From: JBAZYZ01 sp041659085
GTDB taxonomy: Bacteria > Patescibacteriota > Minisyncoccia > Phycocordibacterales > VMEP01
Assembly (NCBI GenBank): GCA_041659085.1
Contig: JBAZYZ010000010.1
Coordinates: 1 to 27,576, forward strand
DNA length: 27,576 bases
Direction: 5' to 3'
Positions 8,480 to 16,462 of the stretch are shown piece after piece (position 1 is the first letter of the stretch; each line of letters begins with the position of its first letter). Made by a program: the position numbers and the translations under genes. Below the pieces are notes generated by a model, which saw nothing but the letters and a program-made list of their open reading frames with translations, did not search any database and was not told the DNA's origin.

Positions 8480-9097
8480 TTATTGGGTGGAAATCGGTTC
8501 GCCGTCGCGGGCAACCGCTTTCTTATAATTGGTCAGGTCAGGATCAAAATCTATCTGCGCCGCAAAAGTAACATTGCCTTTATCGTCCAGATTCAAATTT
8601 GAAAATACGGCGCGCCTCACGAAACGCCTGTTGTTGTTCAAAACATCCGCCTGGAGCGCCACTGTGCCGTAACTCTTGGCTACCCCCGTCAATTTCACAA
8701 TTGGCCCCTTCTCCAGAGAATTTGAATAATCCATTCTTGAAAAACTAACAGTCTTAAGCGTCAGCGACTCAAGCAAGCCAAGAACCGGGGACGCGACCAG
8801 GTGTCCGCCCAAAAGACCGGAGGCCGAGCGCAATCTTTTATCGGTGCGCAAAAGATCGTCTATGGTAGCCGGCTCAAGGGCGGACTTTCTTTCGTCGAGA
8901 TACTTGCCGGCTAAATCAATTCCGCGCGAAAGGGAGTATTTATAAAGAAACGCGCCGCCGGCCCCGAGCAACATAACGACAAATATGACGGACGAGATTA
9001 TCAGAAATAATCCGATTGGTTTTTCACGGATAGAGGAGTCACGCCCGACCGCCTTTTTCGGAATAAATGAAGTTTGATTTTGAAAATTTTGGTCCAT
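8480..9097 (-). CDS. pilN: Type IV pilus alignment protein PilN-like
   Basis: 205 aa. A short cytoplasmic N-terminus (about 27 residues, including IPKKAVGRDSSIREKPIG) precedes a membrane helix (LFLIISSVIFVVMLLGAGGAFLYKY). The rest is an extracytoplasmic PilN-like domain with LTLKTVSFSRMDYS and VKLTGVAKSYGTVALQADVL. In the family the N-terminal tail binds PilM. It sits between pilM and pilO, which supports the call. A short tandem CAGTTTT repeat lies in the 110-bp gap upstream (9110-9128). No Shine-Dalgarno site is seen. Confidence 0.82.
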   Translation of the reverse strand: MDQNFQNQTSFIPKKAVGRDSSIREKPIGLFLIISSVIFVVMLLGAGGAFLYKYSLSRGIDLAGKYLDERKSALEPATIDDLLRTDKRLRSASGLLGGHLVASPVLGLLESLTLKTVSFSRMDYSNSLEKGPIVKLTGVAKSYGTVALQADVLNNNRRFVRRAVFSNLNLDDKGNVTFAAQIDFDPDLTNYKKAVARDGEPISTQ

Positions 9098-9207
9098 CTT
9101 TTATAACTTTCAGTTTTCAGTTTTCAAATCGCAATTTTAAATAAATTTGTTTGGTTGACGCTTGCAAGTCTATTGTAAACCGTAAATTGGCCGTTGTAAA
9201 TTTTTTA

Positions 9208-10380
9208 CTAGCCCAATTCCTGCAATTTGCGGAGAGCCACTCCTATAGCCACCGCAAATTCCGGTCCGGCGTCGCGAAGCACCTCTGTAAGAAAAGCCGG
9301 CGCTTCCACTTTCGCAAACGGATCACCCAAAGAAACTTCCGCCTCAAGATTTTTTGACGCCTCGGGAAGAAATCCCTTCAAGATCGCGCCTCCACCGGTC
9401 AAAATAATTTTATTGATTGTCTTGCCGTGTTTCCGTTCGTAATTTAATAATACCCTATTAGCTTCCGAAAATACATAGTCAAGATTGGTCCTGGCAATCT
9501 CGGCTATGGCCACACCATCCGGAGTTGTGTTAATAAGCCCCATGTCTCTTTTCATTTCCTCCGCTTTGGCGATAGAAACACCCAAAGAACTCGCAATGTT
9601 CAATGTTATCTCCTGCGAACCACGGGAAACTATGTGTATTGATTGCATAATCCCCTTTTCCACTATGGAAAGTTTGGTCATTCCCGCCCCTATGTCAAAA
9701 ATCATAACCGGGGCTATTTCCCTACTGAAGGTTGAGCGTATCGTGCTGAACACCTCTATCTCAAAAAAACTGGACACAAGGCCTGTTTTTTTTACGACCT
9801 GAGAATATTTTTCAAGAGTTGAGTTGTGAATGGCGGCGATAAGCACATCAACCTTTTCCGGTCCCTTCGCTTTTTGTTCCGCGGTCCCGCCGGCGCTTCC
9901 GTCTTCTTTGTCCTCGTCATACACTTCGGACTTTGGAACAATCCACCAGTCAAGTTTAACTTCATTTATGGGTACCGGAATATATTTCCTCGCCTCTATC
10001 GGTATCATGCTGGCCAGTTGTTTCTCGGAAAGAAGGGGCATTTCCACAAATGAAACCAAGCTCGCCGCAAGCGGGATGGAAAAACCGGCCGACTTGGTGG
10101 TAACATTCGCCTCGCGCAAAATGCTTGATAGGGCCTGGGAAAGCTTATCTTCGGACAAGTTCGTCATGCGTCCTATTTCCAAATCAGCCAAAGGTCCGAG
10201 CGCGAGCTCCCCGTATGTTTCAAGCACCGCCCGCCCGCCCTTTTTCCTGAGCTGCACAATTTTTATAAAAGACGAACCTATGTCAACGCCCAAAACGCTT
10301 TTTTCCGTTTTGAAAATCGAGCTCAGGAAGTCGGGTTTCAGTCCCAATCTGTCCGAAATATTTGTTAAGAAATTACCCAT
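9208..10380 (-). CDS. pilM: Type IV pilus actin-like ATPase PilM
   Basis: 390 aa from ATG 10380 (MGNFLTNISDRLGLK). The frame extends to 10413, but that codon overlaps the predicted -35 box, so it is not used here. Actin-fold phosphate motifs are visible: VLGVDIGSSFIKIVQL near the N-terminus, MIFDIGAGMTKLSIVEKG in the middle and KIILTGGGAILKGF near the C-terminus. A low-complexity loop (EDKEDGSAGGTAEQKAKG) interrupts the SHS2 region. PilM is a cytoplasmic ring protein that binds PilN. It is the first gene of the pilus cluster, with a promoter directly at its start. Confidence 0.94.
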   Translation of the reverse strand: MGNFLTNISDRLGLKPDFLSSIFKTEKSVLGVDIGSSFIKIVQLRKKGGRAVLETYGELALGPLADLEIGRMTNLSEDKLSQALSSILREANVTTKSAGFSIPLAASLVSFVEMPLLSEKQLASMIPIEARKYIPVPINEVKLDWWIVPKSEVYDEDKEDGSAGGTAEQKAKGPEKVDVLIAAIHNSTLEKYSQVVKKTGLVSSFFEIEVFSTIRSTFSREIAPVMIFDIGAGMTKLSIVEKGIMQSIHIVSRGSQEITLNIASSLGVSIAKAEEMKRDMGLINTTPDGVAIAEIARTNLDYVFSEANRVLLNYERKHGKTINKIILTGGGAILKGFLPEASKNLEAEVSLGDPFAKVEAPAFLTEVLRDAGPEFAVAIGVALRKLQELG

Positions 10381-10385
10381 GAGAT

Positions 10386-10415
10386 AGTATAAGTATCGTA
10401 TAAAGTATAACACAA
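10386..10415 (-). promoter_or_regulatory. Promoter of the pilM-led pilus operon
   Basis: Minus strand: -35 TTGTGT (10410-10415), 18-bp spacer, -10 TATACT (10386-10391). Transcription would start about at the ATG at 10380, giving a leaderless mRNA. A second TATACT at 10404-10409 could give a leader of about 20 nt. Confidence 0.45.
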
Positions 10416-10488
10416 AAACTTCGGTTTTTTACCCGCATATGTGGAGAATTGCTCCGGTCCAAAATGTTCCCTGGTAAAAAATTACCTC

Positions 10489-11133
10489 ATGAAAATATTT
10501 GAATTTATACTTGCCATCATTTTCCCCGAACACTGTCTGAGTTGCGGAGAAAAAGACACCGTACTTTGTTCGGTATGCTCAAACCGGCTTCCGAGGGGTT
10601 TTTCCCCCGACCAAAAAACTCTGGTTATCCTGGACTACAGCGACCGTCGCGTAAGAAAGGCATTATGGCTGTTTAAATACGGGAACAGACGCTCGCTCTC
10701 CAGGGTTTTCGCCGAGCTTATCAATAGTTCGCTCTTGGAAGAACTCGCCGAGCTTCGCTTGGTGAAAAATTTCACCGACCCGGCGCTTATCCCCATGCCA
10801 ATCGGGCCCGGGCGGTTCCGGGAACGCGGGTATAGCCAAACAGAACTTATTGCGCGCGAATTATCAAAACTCCTGGAAGGCGGTGCCACCCTCCGGACAG
10901 ACATTCTGATTAAGTCGCGCGACACGCCGTCTCAGGTCAAAACAGCGAGCAGGCGCGAGAGGCTTTCAAATTTGCGCAATTCGTTTTACGTGCCCGACAA
11001 AGAAGCCGTCCGCGGGCAAAATATTATTCTGCTGGATGACATCGTCACAACAGGCGCCACCCTTGCCGAAGCGCGCGCGGTACTAAAAAGAGCCGGGGCG
11101 AAACAGATACTTAGCGTGGCGGTGGCGCATTAG
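10489..11133 (+). CDS. comF: ComF family phosphoribosyltransferase-like competence protein
   Basis: 214 aa from ATG 10489; a GTG at 10441 is in frame but gives a non-family extension. The N-terminus has a zinc-ribbon-like CLSC...CSVC set just after a hydrophobic start, and the C-terminus has the PRPP-binding loop IILLDDIVTTGATL. Between them IPMPIGPGRFRERGYSQTE is the typical ComF block. ComF is required for natural transformation in several bacteria, where it acts in the cytoplasm on incoming DNA. Here it is divergent from the pilus operon with a 108-bp gap, so DNA uptake through the type IV pilus is a reasonable reading. Confidence 0.92.
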   Translation: MKIFEFILAIIFPEHCLSCGEKDTVLCSVCSNRLPRGFSPDQKTLVILDYSDRRVRKALWLFKYGNRRSLSRVFAELINSSLLEELAELRLVKNFTDPALIPMPIGPGRFRERGYSQTELIARELSKLLEGGATLRTDILIKSRDTPSQVKTASRRERLSNLRNSFYVPDKEAVRGQNIILLDDIVTTGATLAEARAVLKRAGAKQILSVAVAH

Positions 11134-11169
11134 CCGCGGGATAAAAAGTATGTTAAGTTTTGAAATATT

Positions 11170-11289
11170 GGAGACGTGGCTGAGTGGATGAAAAGCGAAC
11201 TGCTCCGCTTTTCATCCGGTTCCGAGCAGGGCGAGGAAATGGCCGGTGCCCTAGGCGGGCCATAGGTGGAAACAGACTCGGCTATTTCC
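11170..11289 (+). pseudogene. 5' fragment of tRNA-Ser plus structured insert
   Basis: 11170-11187 is an exact copy of the first 18 nt of the intact tRNA-Ser that starts at 11323. It breaks off in the D-loop and continues into a perfect 12-bp hairpin (GGATGAAAAGCG with CGCTTTTCATCC, 11186-11217). Further on, GGAAATGGCC (11235-11244) pairs with GGCTATTTCC (11280-11289) with one G.U. The segment cannot form a tRNA. It may be a decayed tRNA copy or an inserted small element bordered by tRNA-derived direct repeats. Confidence 0.6.
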
Positions 11290-11322
11290 AAAAATAAAAA
11301 CGATAGTAATGTGCCTAAAACT

Positions 11323-11409
11323 GGAGACGTGGCTGAGTGGTCGAAAGCGCCTCACTGCTAACGAGGTATCCCTTAATCGGGATCGTGGGTTCGAATCCCA
11401 CCGTCTCCG
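11323..11409 (+). tRNA. tRNA-Ser(GCU)
   Basis: 87 nt with a long variable arm, the class II hallmark of tRNA-Ser. The acceptor stem is GGAGACG/CGTCTCC, discriminator G. The anticodon loop CTGCTAA carries GCT (reads AGC/AGT). The variable arm is ATCCC/GGGAT and the T-arm is GTGGG-TTCGAAT-CCCAC. The bottom pair of the anticodon stem is an A/C mismatch. CCA is not encoded. Partial copies of its 5' end (11170) and 3' end (11574) flank it. Confidence 0.95.
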
Positions 11410-11591
11410 TAAATGTTTTCGCGAAGCTAAAACTTTGCGTAGACGAGCGAGCAAACTGCTTTGCTCGCATGTGGGATTCGAAAGCCGGAGCATGTCGCCC
11501 AAACGACAGCGAGGCGGGGTCGCGAGTACTTGGCATTTTACACCGAGTGTCAAAATGCTTAGCAACTCGTGACCGAATCCCACCGTCTCCG
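11410..11591 (+). repeat. tRNA-3'-end-associated structured element A, ending in a tRNA-Ser 3' copy
   Basis: It begins right after the tRNA-Ser discriminator and ends with an exact 18-nt copy of the tRNA 3' end (11574-11591). Inside: a perfect 9-bp hairpin GCGAGCAAA/TTTGCTCGC (11447-11468); GTGGGATTCG (11471-11480), perfectly complementary to 11574-11583; and a core hairpin whose arms GTCGCGAGT (11519-11527) and ACTCGTGAC (11565-11573) abut the tRNA copy. The core words GGGGTCGC.AG.ACTT and CTTAG..ACT.GTGACC recur at 22816-22879 (element B) and, split around a gene, at 22224-22590 (element C). Whether it is transcribed with the tRNA is unknown. Confidence 0.7.
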
Positions 11592-11597
11592 CTAATC

Positions 11598-11606
11598 TGC
11601 TATAGT
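11598..11606 (+). promoter_or_regulatory. Extended -10 promoter of the GH1 gene
   Basis: TGCTATAGT, an extended -10 ending 6 bases before the ATG at 11613, so the predicted start of transcription coincides with the start codon. No convincing -35. Confidence 0.45.
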
Positions 11607-11612
11607 AACTAA

Positions 11613-12971
11613 ATGAAATATGAATTCCCAGATGGCTTTTTGTGGGGCGCGTCCACTTCGGCGCACCAGGTTGAGGGAAATTCTCTAATGGCTTTAAAAA
11701 ATCTCCACGAAAAAGACGGCGCCATTATTGAATTCGGGGGTGAAGCGGAAAAAATAAATGTCAGGAACGACTGGACCGAGTGGGAAAAAGAAAACGCCGG
11801 ACGTTTGGCGCGCGAGGCAAAACAAAAATTCGGGTATCTGGAGAACTGGAACGATATCGAGGGAGAAGCGACCGACCCGCAAAATTATATTTCAGGAATA
11901 GCCGCCGGCCATTACAACCGCTTCCGCGAAGATTTTGACCTGGCAAAAAACTTAGGCCACAACGCCCACCGCTTCTCTATTGAATGGGCGCGGATAGAGC
12001 CTGAAAAAGGGAGGTTTGACGGAAAACAAATCGAACACTACCGCCAGGTTTTAACCGCTCTTAGGGAACGCGGAATTGAGCCGTTCGTAACACTGTGGCA
12101 CTGGACAAATCCGTTATGGGTATCTGAAGCCGGCGGATGGGAAAATCCGGAAACAGTTGAATCCTTTTCAAAATACGCGGACTACGTTGCCAAAGAATTG
12201 GGCGGTCTCATAAAGTTCTGGGTGCCTCTAAACGAACCCGGCACCTATATTGGCATGGGTTACATACAAGGGGCGTTTCCTCCCGGGAAACGGCTTAATC
12301 TCTTCGCCGCGAACCGCGTGTTCAAGAATCTTATGGGCGCGTACCGGCAGACATACCTCATCATTCACGAACGCAATCCTGAAGCCCTGGTTGGAATATC
12401 ACACTACGCGGTATTTATGTCCCCGTATAAAAACCGCTTTTACAACAAATTGCTGGTTAAGGCATTGGATTATGTAAGAAACTGGCGGTTTATTGATTCG
12501 GCAAAAGGCGCGAATGATTTTATCGGCATTCAGTACTATCATACCGACAGCATAAGGTGGAGTCCTCTCTTTGACAGCAAATGGGGCATCGTAGACGCAA
12601 GGAACAGCAACTCCTGGACAACAGACATGGGCTGGGATGTTTACCCCGAAGGCCTTTATCACCTGATAAAACGCGCACAAAAATACGGCAAGCCTGTATA
12701 CATAACCGAAAACGGCATCGCCGATAAAAAAGATTTGCAGCGTGAAAGATTTATCAAAGAAAATTTGAAGCAAACAGCTCGTGCCATAAGCGAAGGAGCG
12801 GATGTACGGGGATACTTCTACTGGTCGCTCATGGACAACTTTGAATGGGATAAGGGATTCTGGCCGCGGTTCGGTTTAATCGGAATTGACTATAAGACGC
12901 TGGAGCGGACGCCGCGCCCGTCGGCTTATTCCTACAAGAAAATAATTGAAGACAATGGTATTATTGAGTAA
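11613..12971 (+). CDS. Glycoside hydrolase family 1 (beta-glucosidase-like)
   Basis: 452-aa cytoplasmic (no signal peptide) retaining glycosidase of the GH1 TIM-barrel family. The start FPDGFLWGASTSAHQVEG (Gln19) is the standard GH1 N-terminus. The catalytic acid/base is Glu208 in LNEP and the nucleophile Glu366 in ITENG; HRFSIEWARIEP and YFYWSLMDNFEW are also canonical. The family cleaves beta-linked glucosides, galactosides or 6-phospho-glycosides; the sequence does not fix the substrate. It heads a same-strand run with the cupredoxin-like gene and recG, spaced about 40 bases each. It may let this small-genome organism use sugars from a host or from debris; this is inference. Confidence 0.93.
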   Translation: MKYEFPDGFLWGASTSAHQVEGNSLMALKNLHEKDGAIIEFGGEAEKINVRNDWTEWEKENAGRLAREAKQKFGYLENWNDIEGEATDPQNYISGIAAGHYNRFREDFDLAKNLGHNAHRFSIEWARIEPEKGRFDGKQIEHYRQVLTALRERGIEPFVTLWHWTNPLWVSEAGGWENPETVESFSKYADYVAKELGGLIKFWVPLNEPGTYIGMGYIQGAFPPGKRLNLFAANRVFKNLMGAYRQTYLIIHERNPEALVGISHYAVFMSPYKNRFYNKLLVKALDYVRNWRFIDSAKGANDFIGIQYYHTDSIRWSPLFDSKWGIVDARNSNSWTTDMGWDVYPEGLYHLIKRAQKYGKPVYITENGIADKKDLQRERFIKENLKQTARAISEGADVRGYFYWSLMDNFEWDKGFWPRFGLIGIDYKTLERTPRPSAYSYKKIIEDNGIIE

Positions 12972-13011
12972 AATAAAATGCCGCGAAATATATTCCGCGC
13001 GTAACATATAA

Positions 13012-13758
13012 ATGAAAAATTCTCTAATCATTCTGGGGATCGTAATGTCTGTAGCCGCGGCGGGTTTTATCGCATACAACATTACCGCTCCTAAAACAAA
13101 ACCTGGGACAGTCGCAAGCTCAAACGGCTCTATGTCCATTCAAAGTCCAAAACCCGGGACAATTATTACGGTGGACTCGATAAACATGCAGGAAAGCGGA
13201 TTCGTCATCGTAAGCAAAGACGATGGCGAGAGAAACATAATCGGAGTATCAACCCCGCTGTCTCGGGGGGAAAATAAAAATATAAATATAAGCCTAACGG
13301 AGGAGGTAAAGGACGGACAAATAATATACATTTCAGTCCATGTGGACGGAAACGGCGACAGAGTATTTGAATTCCCCGGGGGACCTGACATCTGGGCATA
13401 CGACGCTTCCGGTAAAAAAATACTTGCCAGAATGAATGTTGCGGGGTCGCTCCAAGCTGAAACGGTCTCCACTGTCGACAACTCGGCCGGAAATATTGTG
13501 GCTTATCATAATGGAGGGTTTTTCCCGGATAAGATTACGATAAAAGCCGGACAATACGTGACATTTGAAAACGTCTCGGATAACGATATGTGGATAGCCT
13601 CCGACCCCCATCCGTCACACAGCGCCCTTATGGGATTTGATGAACACAATTCCGTGAAAACCGGGGGTAGATATTCGCACGTCTTCACTCAGACCGGCGC
13701 ATGGAAATACCACAACGAAATGGATTTATCAAAAAACGGAACGGTTATCGTAGAGTAA
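13012..13758 (+). CDS. Membrane-anchored DUF7282 and cupredoxin-like protein
   Basis: 248 aa. An N-terminal hydrophobic segment (SLIILGIVMSVAAAGFIAY) anchors or exports the protein. Residues about 50-135 resemble DUF7282 (GFVIVSKDDGERNIIGVSTPL, VHVDGNGDRVFEF). Residues about 160-248 have a cupredoxin fold pattern (NGGFFPDKITIKAGQYVTFENVSD, then WKYHNEMDLSKNGTVIV). The protein contains no Cys, so the type 1 copper Cys ligand is missing: where blue copper proteins have YxC, this has YHN. His200, His203, His212, His223 and His234 could still bind a metal. It lies between GH1 and recG in the same direction. Function unknown; an extracytoplasmic role is likely. Confidence 0.75.
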   Translation: MKNSLIILGIVMSVAAAGFIAYNITAPKTKPGTVASSNGSMSIQSPKPGTIITVDSINMQESGFVIVSKDDGERNIIGVSTPLSRGENKNINISLTEEVKDGQIIYISVHVDGNGDRVFEFPGGPDIWAYDASGKKILARMNVAGSLQAETVSTVDNSAGNIVAYHNGGFFPDKITIKAGQYVTFENVSDNDMWIASDPHPSHSALMGFDEHNSVKTGGRYSHVFTQTGAWKYHNEMDLSKNGTVIVE

Positions 13759-13802
13759 TCTGAGTCAATTTTAGTCAACAGTTTTTGGGCCCCAAACAAT
13801 CA

Positions 13803-15956
13803 ATGAACCCGGACTCACCTATTGAAACCGTTTCCAGGACAGACGCAAAACAAAAAGGAGCTCTAAACAAGCTCGGGTTAAAGACAGCTCGCGATATCCT
13901 ATACCACTTCCCTTCCCGTTATGCCGACCTCGGAGAAATCACTACAATAGATAAACTGTCCGCGGGAGAGAAAGCGACAATATACGGACAAATAAACAAA
14001 CTTAAAACCGGCAAAGCATTTCGTAAAAAAATCGCCATGGCAGACGGTGAGATTTCCGACCAAACCGGAAAAATAAAAGTTGTTTGGTTTAATCAGCCGT
14101 ATATAGCCAAACTCATCCAAAATGGCGCGACCGTAAAGCTCTCGGGAAAAGTAACCGAGCGAAATGGCGCGCTCTATCTGGCGAACCCGGAAATTGAAAC
14201 AACAAACGAATTGCCGATAGATGTCGGCGACTCCCTCTTTGGGAAAAAAGCCGATATGCCATTTATCCCGATTTATCCGGAGTCGCGCGGCATTACCTCG
14301 CGCTGGTTTTATCACGCCATACAAAAAGTTATACAAAGCGGGACTTTGGATAAAATCATAGATCCCGTACCGGAAAGAATACTCGCAAAATATCATTTGC
14401 CGAACCTAAAAACCGCCCTAATATGGATACACTCGCCCAAAAAAGAAAAACACCGCGAGATGGCGCGGAAACGCTTCGCCTTTGAGGAAATCTTTTTCAT
14501 TCAGCTTGCGCGCCAGTTGGAAAGGATAAATTACGCCAGACACAAGGGTTTCATCATAGATAAAAACGGAAAAGAAGTGATGGAATTCACGGAACGTTTC
14601 CCTTTTGGAGTAACCCGGGGGCAAATCCGCTCTATTGAAACGATTCTCGCCGATTTCAGGAGCGGACAACCCATGTCGCGATTGCTTGAAGGCGATGTTG
14701 GCAGCGGGAAAACCGCCGTAGCCGCAACAACCGCCTTTGCTGTGGTAGCGACGAGACCGGGAAAACAAAGCTTCGGAACACTTCAAACGGCCTATATGGC
14801 GCCCACGGAAATTCTGGCCGTCCAACACTTTGAATCATTCATCAAATACTTCAGACACCTGCCGATACAGATAGGGCTAATTACCGGGAGCGGCTGCAGA
14901 AAATTCCCCTCAAAAATAAACCCAGACGGGTGGACGGATATTTCGCGCGCCCAGCTTCTCAAATGGGTGAAAAACGGCGAAATCGCCATCCTTCTCGGAA
15001 CGCACGCTCTCATACAAAAATCCGTAGAGTTTAAAAATTTGGCTTACATAATAATAGACGAGCAACACCGATTCGGCACAGCCCAAAGACAAAAATTGTC
15101 CCGAAAATCAGATCCGCTTCCGCACCTGCTCTCAATGACGGCAACACCAATCCCCCGCACCCTTGCTCTTACAATTTACGGAGACTTGGATCTGTCTTTG
15201 CTTGATGAAATGCCTCCGGGCAGGAAACCGGTCATCACGGAAATTATCCCGCCAAACAAACGAGAGCTGGCTTATGAAAAAATACGCGGAGAACTAACAG
15301 CCGGGCGGCAGGCTTATGTCATCTGTCCGCGCATAAACGAACCTGACCCGGAAAAAGAAATGGCCATTATCGCAAAATCCGTGAAGGCGGAAGCCGAAAG
15401 ACTGGGCAGGGAAATTTTCCCGGATTACGCAATTGACATACTTCACAGCAAGATGACTCCCAAAGAAAAAGAACGGGTAATGGATGATTTCTCGCGCGGA
15501 AAAATAAATATCCTGGTTGCCACTTCGGTCGTTGAAGTCGGAGTAAACGTCCCGAACGCCACGGTAATAATAATAGAAGGCGCGGAGCGTTTCGGACTTT
15601 CGCAACTTCACCAGTTGAGGGGGCGCGTCATAAGAAGCACCCGCCAGCCGTATTGTTTTATTTTCTCGGAGACAAAAACCGAGAAATCCATAGCCAGACT
15701 GAAGGCTCTGGTAACGGCAAAAAACGGGTTTGAGCTTTCAGAATTAGACCTGGCGCTCAGGGGTCCCGGCGAACTCTCAGGCGCAAAACAATGGGGCATC
15801 TCCGATTTGGGAATGGAAGCCATAAAAAATATAAAAATGGTGGAGGCGGCGCGGGAGGAAGCGCGAAGTTTGTTAAAAAGCGATTCCGAGTTTTTGGAGT
15901 ATCCAATCCTTAAAAAAGAACTGTCCGCGCGCGGGAAAGATATACATTTTGAGTAA
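13803..15956 (+). CDS. recG: ATP-dependent DNA helicase RecG
   Basis: 717 aa from ATG 13803 (a TTG at 13785 is in frame). An N-terminal wedge/OB domain (about 40-150, ILYHFPSRYADLGEI) is followed by the helicase: Walker A GDVGSGKT (297-304), AYMAPTEILAVQHFE, DEQH at 419-422, MTATPIPRTLALT, and ILVATSVVEVGVNVPNA. RecG remodels stalled forks and branched recombination intermediates. The motif VI block normally reads QLRGRVGRG but here reads QLRGRVIRS (Gly replaced by Ile610). There is a longer than usual stretch after motif Ia (about 360-385). It could process DNA taken up by the pilus system as well as repair forks. Confidence 0.95.
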   Translation: MNPDSPIETVSRTDAKQKGALNKLGLKTARDILYHFPSRYADLGEITTIDKLSAGEKATIYGQINKLKTGKAFRKKIAMADGEISDQTGKIKVVWFNQPYIAKLIQNGATVKLSGKVTERNGALYLANPEIETTNELPIDVGDSLFGKKADMPFIPIYPESRGITSRWFYHAIQKVIQSGTLDKIIDPVPERILAKYHLPNLKTALIWIHSPKKEKHREMARKRFAFEEIFFIQLARQLERINYARHKGFIIDKNGKEVMEFTERFPFGVTRGQIRSIETILADFRSGQPMSRLLEGDVGSGKTAVAATTAFAVVATRPGKQSFGTLQTAYMAPTEILAVQHFESFIKYFRHLPIQIGLITGSGCRKFPSKINPDGWTDISRAQLLKWVKNGEIAILLGTHALIQKSVEFKNLAYIIIDEQHRFGTAQRQKLSRKSDPLPHLLSMTATPIPRTLALTIYGDLDLSLLDEMPPGRKPVITEIIPPNKRELAYEKIRGELTAGRQAYVICPRINEPDPEKEMAIIAKSVKAEAERLGREIFPDYAIDILHSKMTPKEKERVMDDFSRGKINILVATSVVEVGVNVPNATVIIIEGAERFGLSQLHQLRGRVIRSTRQPYCFIFSETKTEKSIARLKALVTAKNGFELSELDLALRGPGELSGAKQWGISDLGMEAIKNIKMVEAAREEARSLLKSDSEFLEYPILKKELSARGKDIHFE

Positions 15957-16002
15957 TTTATTAATAATATAAAATCACGATAGGAGCCAAAAAGGAGGGC
16001 AC

Positions 16003-16212
16003 ATGGGTTATATAATCAATCCGACTTCAGTTCGCATCTTTAGGGCTGCATTGGAAAAATCCAGGAATCGACCCCCGCTTTCTAGCGAGGAAGCCGCCAA
16101 ACTCAGAAAAGAGATTGCGGGAAACCTCCGCCGAGCCCAAGAGCGAAACATGAGACTGGATGCCGCCAGAATAGTCCCCGACGAAGTTCTTTTCCGCCCT
16201 ATGGATATGTAG
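16003..16212 (+). CDS. Small orphan protein with strong ribosome binding site
   Basis: 69 aa, basic (many Arg/Lys), no membrane segment; predicted mostly helical from about residue 8 to 52 (RIFRAALEKS, EEAAKLRKEIAGNLRRAQERN). Not recognised. It is very likely real: AAGGAGG at 15992-15998 sits 4 bases before the ATG, one of only two clear Shine-Dalgarno sites in the window, and a rho-independent terminator follows the stop by 9 bases. It begins 46 bases after recG, but could have its own promoter (TATAAA at 15968). The helical, charged make-up would suit a small nucleic-acid or ribosome-binding protein; that is a guess. Confidence 0.72.
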   Translation: MGYIINPTSVRIFRAALEKSRNRPPLSSEEAAKLRKEIAGNLRRAQERNMRLDAARIVPDEVLFRPMDM

Positions 16213-16220
16213 CACTGTGG

Positions 16221-16251
16221 AATACGCGGCTATGCGCCGCGTATTTTTATT
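16221..16251 (+). terminator. Rho-independent terminator of the recG / small-gene run
   Basis: Perfect 10-bp stem AATACGCGGC (16221-16230) with GCCGCGTATT (16236-16245), 5-nt loop, then TTTATTAT. It lies 9 bases after the stop at 16212. Confidence 0.85.
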
Positions 16252-16263
16252 ATAGAAAATTTC

Positions 16264-16380
16264 TCTGTCGTCAAAAGTATTTGCCTGCTGACAAAACTCG
16301 CGACCCCGGCTCGTGCCGCTGCGCTCCGCCTCGGACAAGCTAAAAATATACCGCAGGGAAGACTTTCTTAACGCTTGTCC
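16264..16380 (-). repeat. tRNA-3'-end-associated structured element D
   Basis: On the minus strand it begins immediately after the 3' copy of tRNA-Ile. The first arm CGGACAAGC runs out of the tRNA copy and pairs with GCTTGTCCG (16332-16340), a 9-bp stem. AAGCGTTAAGAAA and TTTTTAGCTTGT are shared word for word with element B, and so are CACGAGCCGGGGTCGC and TTTTGTCAGCAG, but the last two blocks occur in the opposite order from B. No ORF inside. The stretch between it and the terminator at 16251 holds nothing else. Confidence 0.65.
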
Positions 16381-16411
16381 GCCCCCTTGGATTCGAACCA
16401 AGGACCCCAGA
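16377..16411 (-). pseudogene. 3' half copy of tRNA-Ile
   Basis: An exact 35-nt direct repeat of 16462-16496, covering the end of the anticodon stem, the variable loop, the T-arm and the acceptor 3' strand of tRNA-Ile. It lies 50 bases downstream of the intact gene in its direction of transcription. It lacks the 5' half and the anticodon, so it cannot be a tRNA. Confidence 0.85.
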
Positions 16412-16462
16412 TTATATTAGTAAATATAAGTGGTTCGTTTTTCTCAAAAAATAATAATTCCG

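Noticed and set aside
11231..11289. GAGGAAATGGCCGG and ACAGACTCGGCTAT resemble the two conserved blocks of bacterial RNase P RNA.
   Set aside because: The blocks are only about 30 nt apart instead of some 250, and no P-RNA helices can be drawn. Treated as part of the tRNA-Ser-associated insert.
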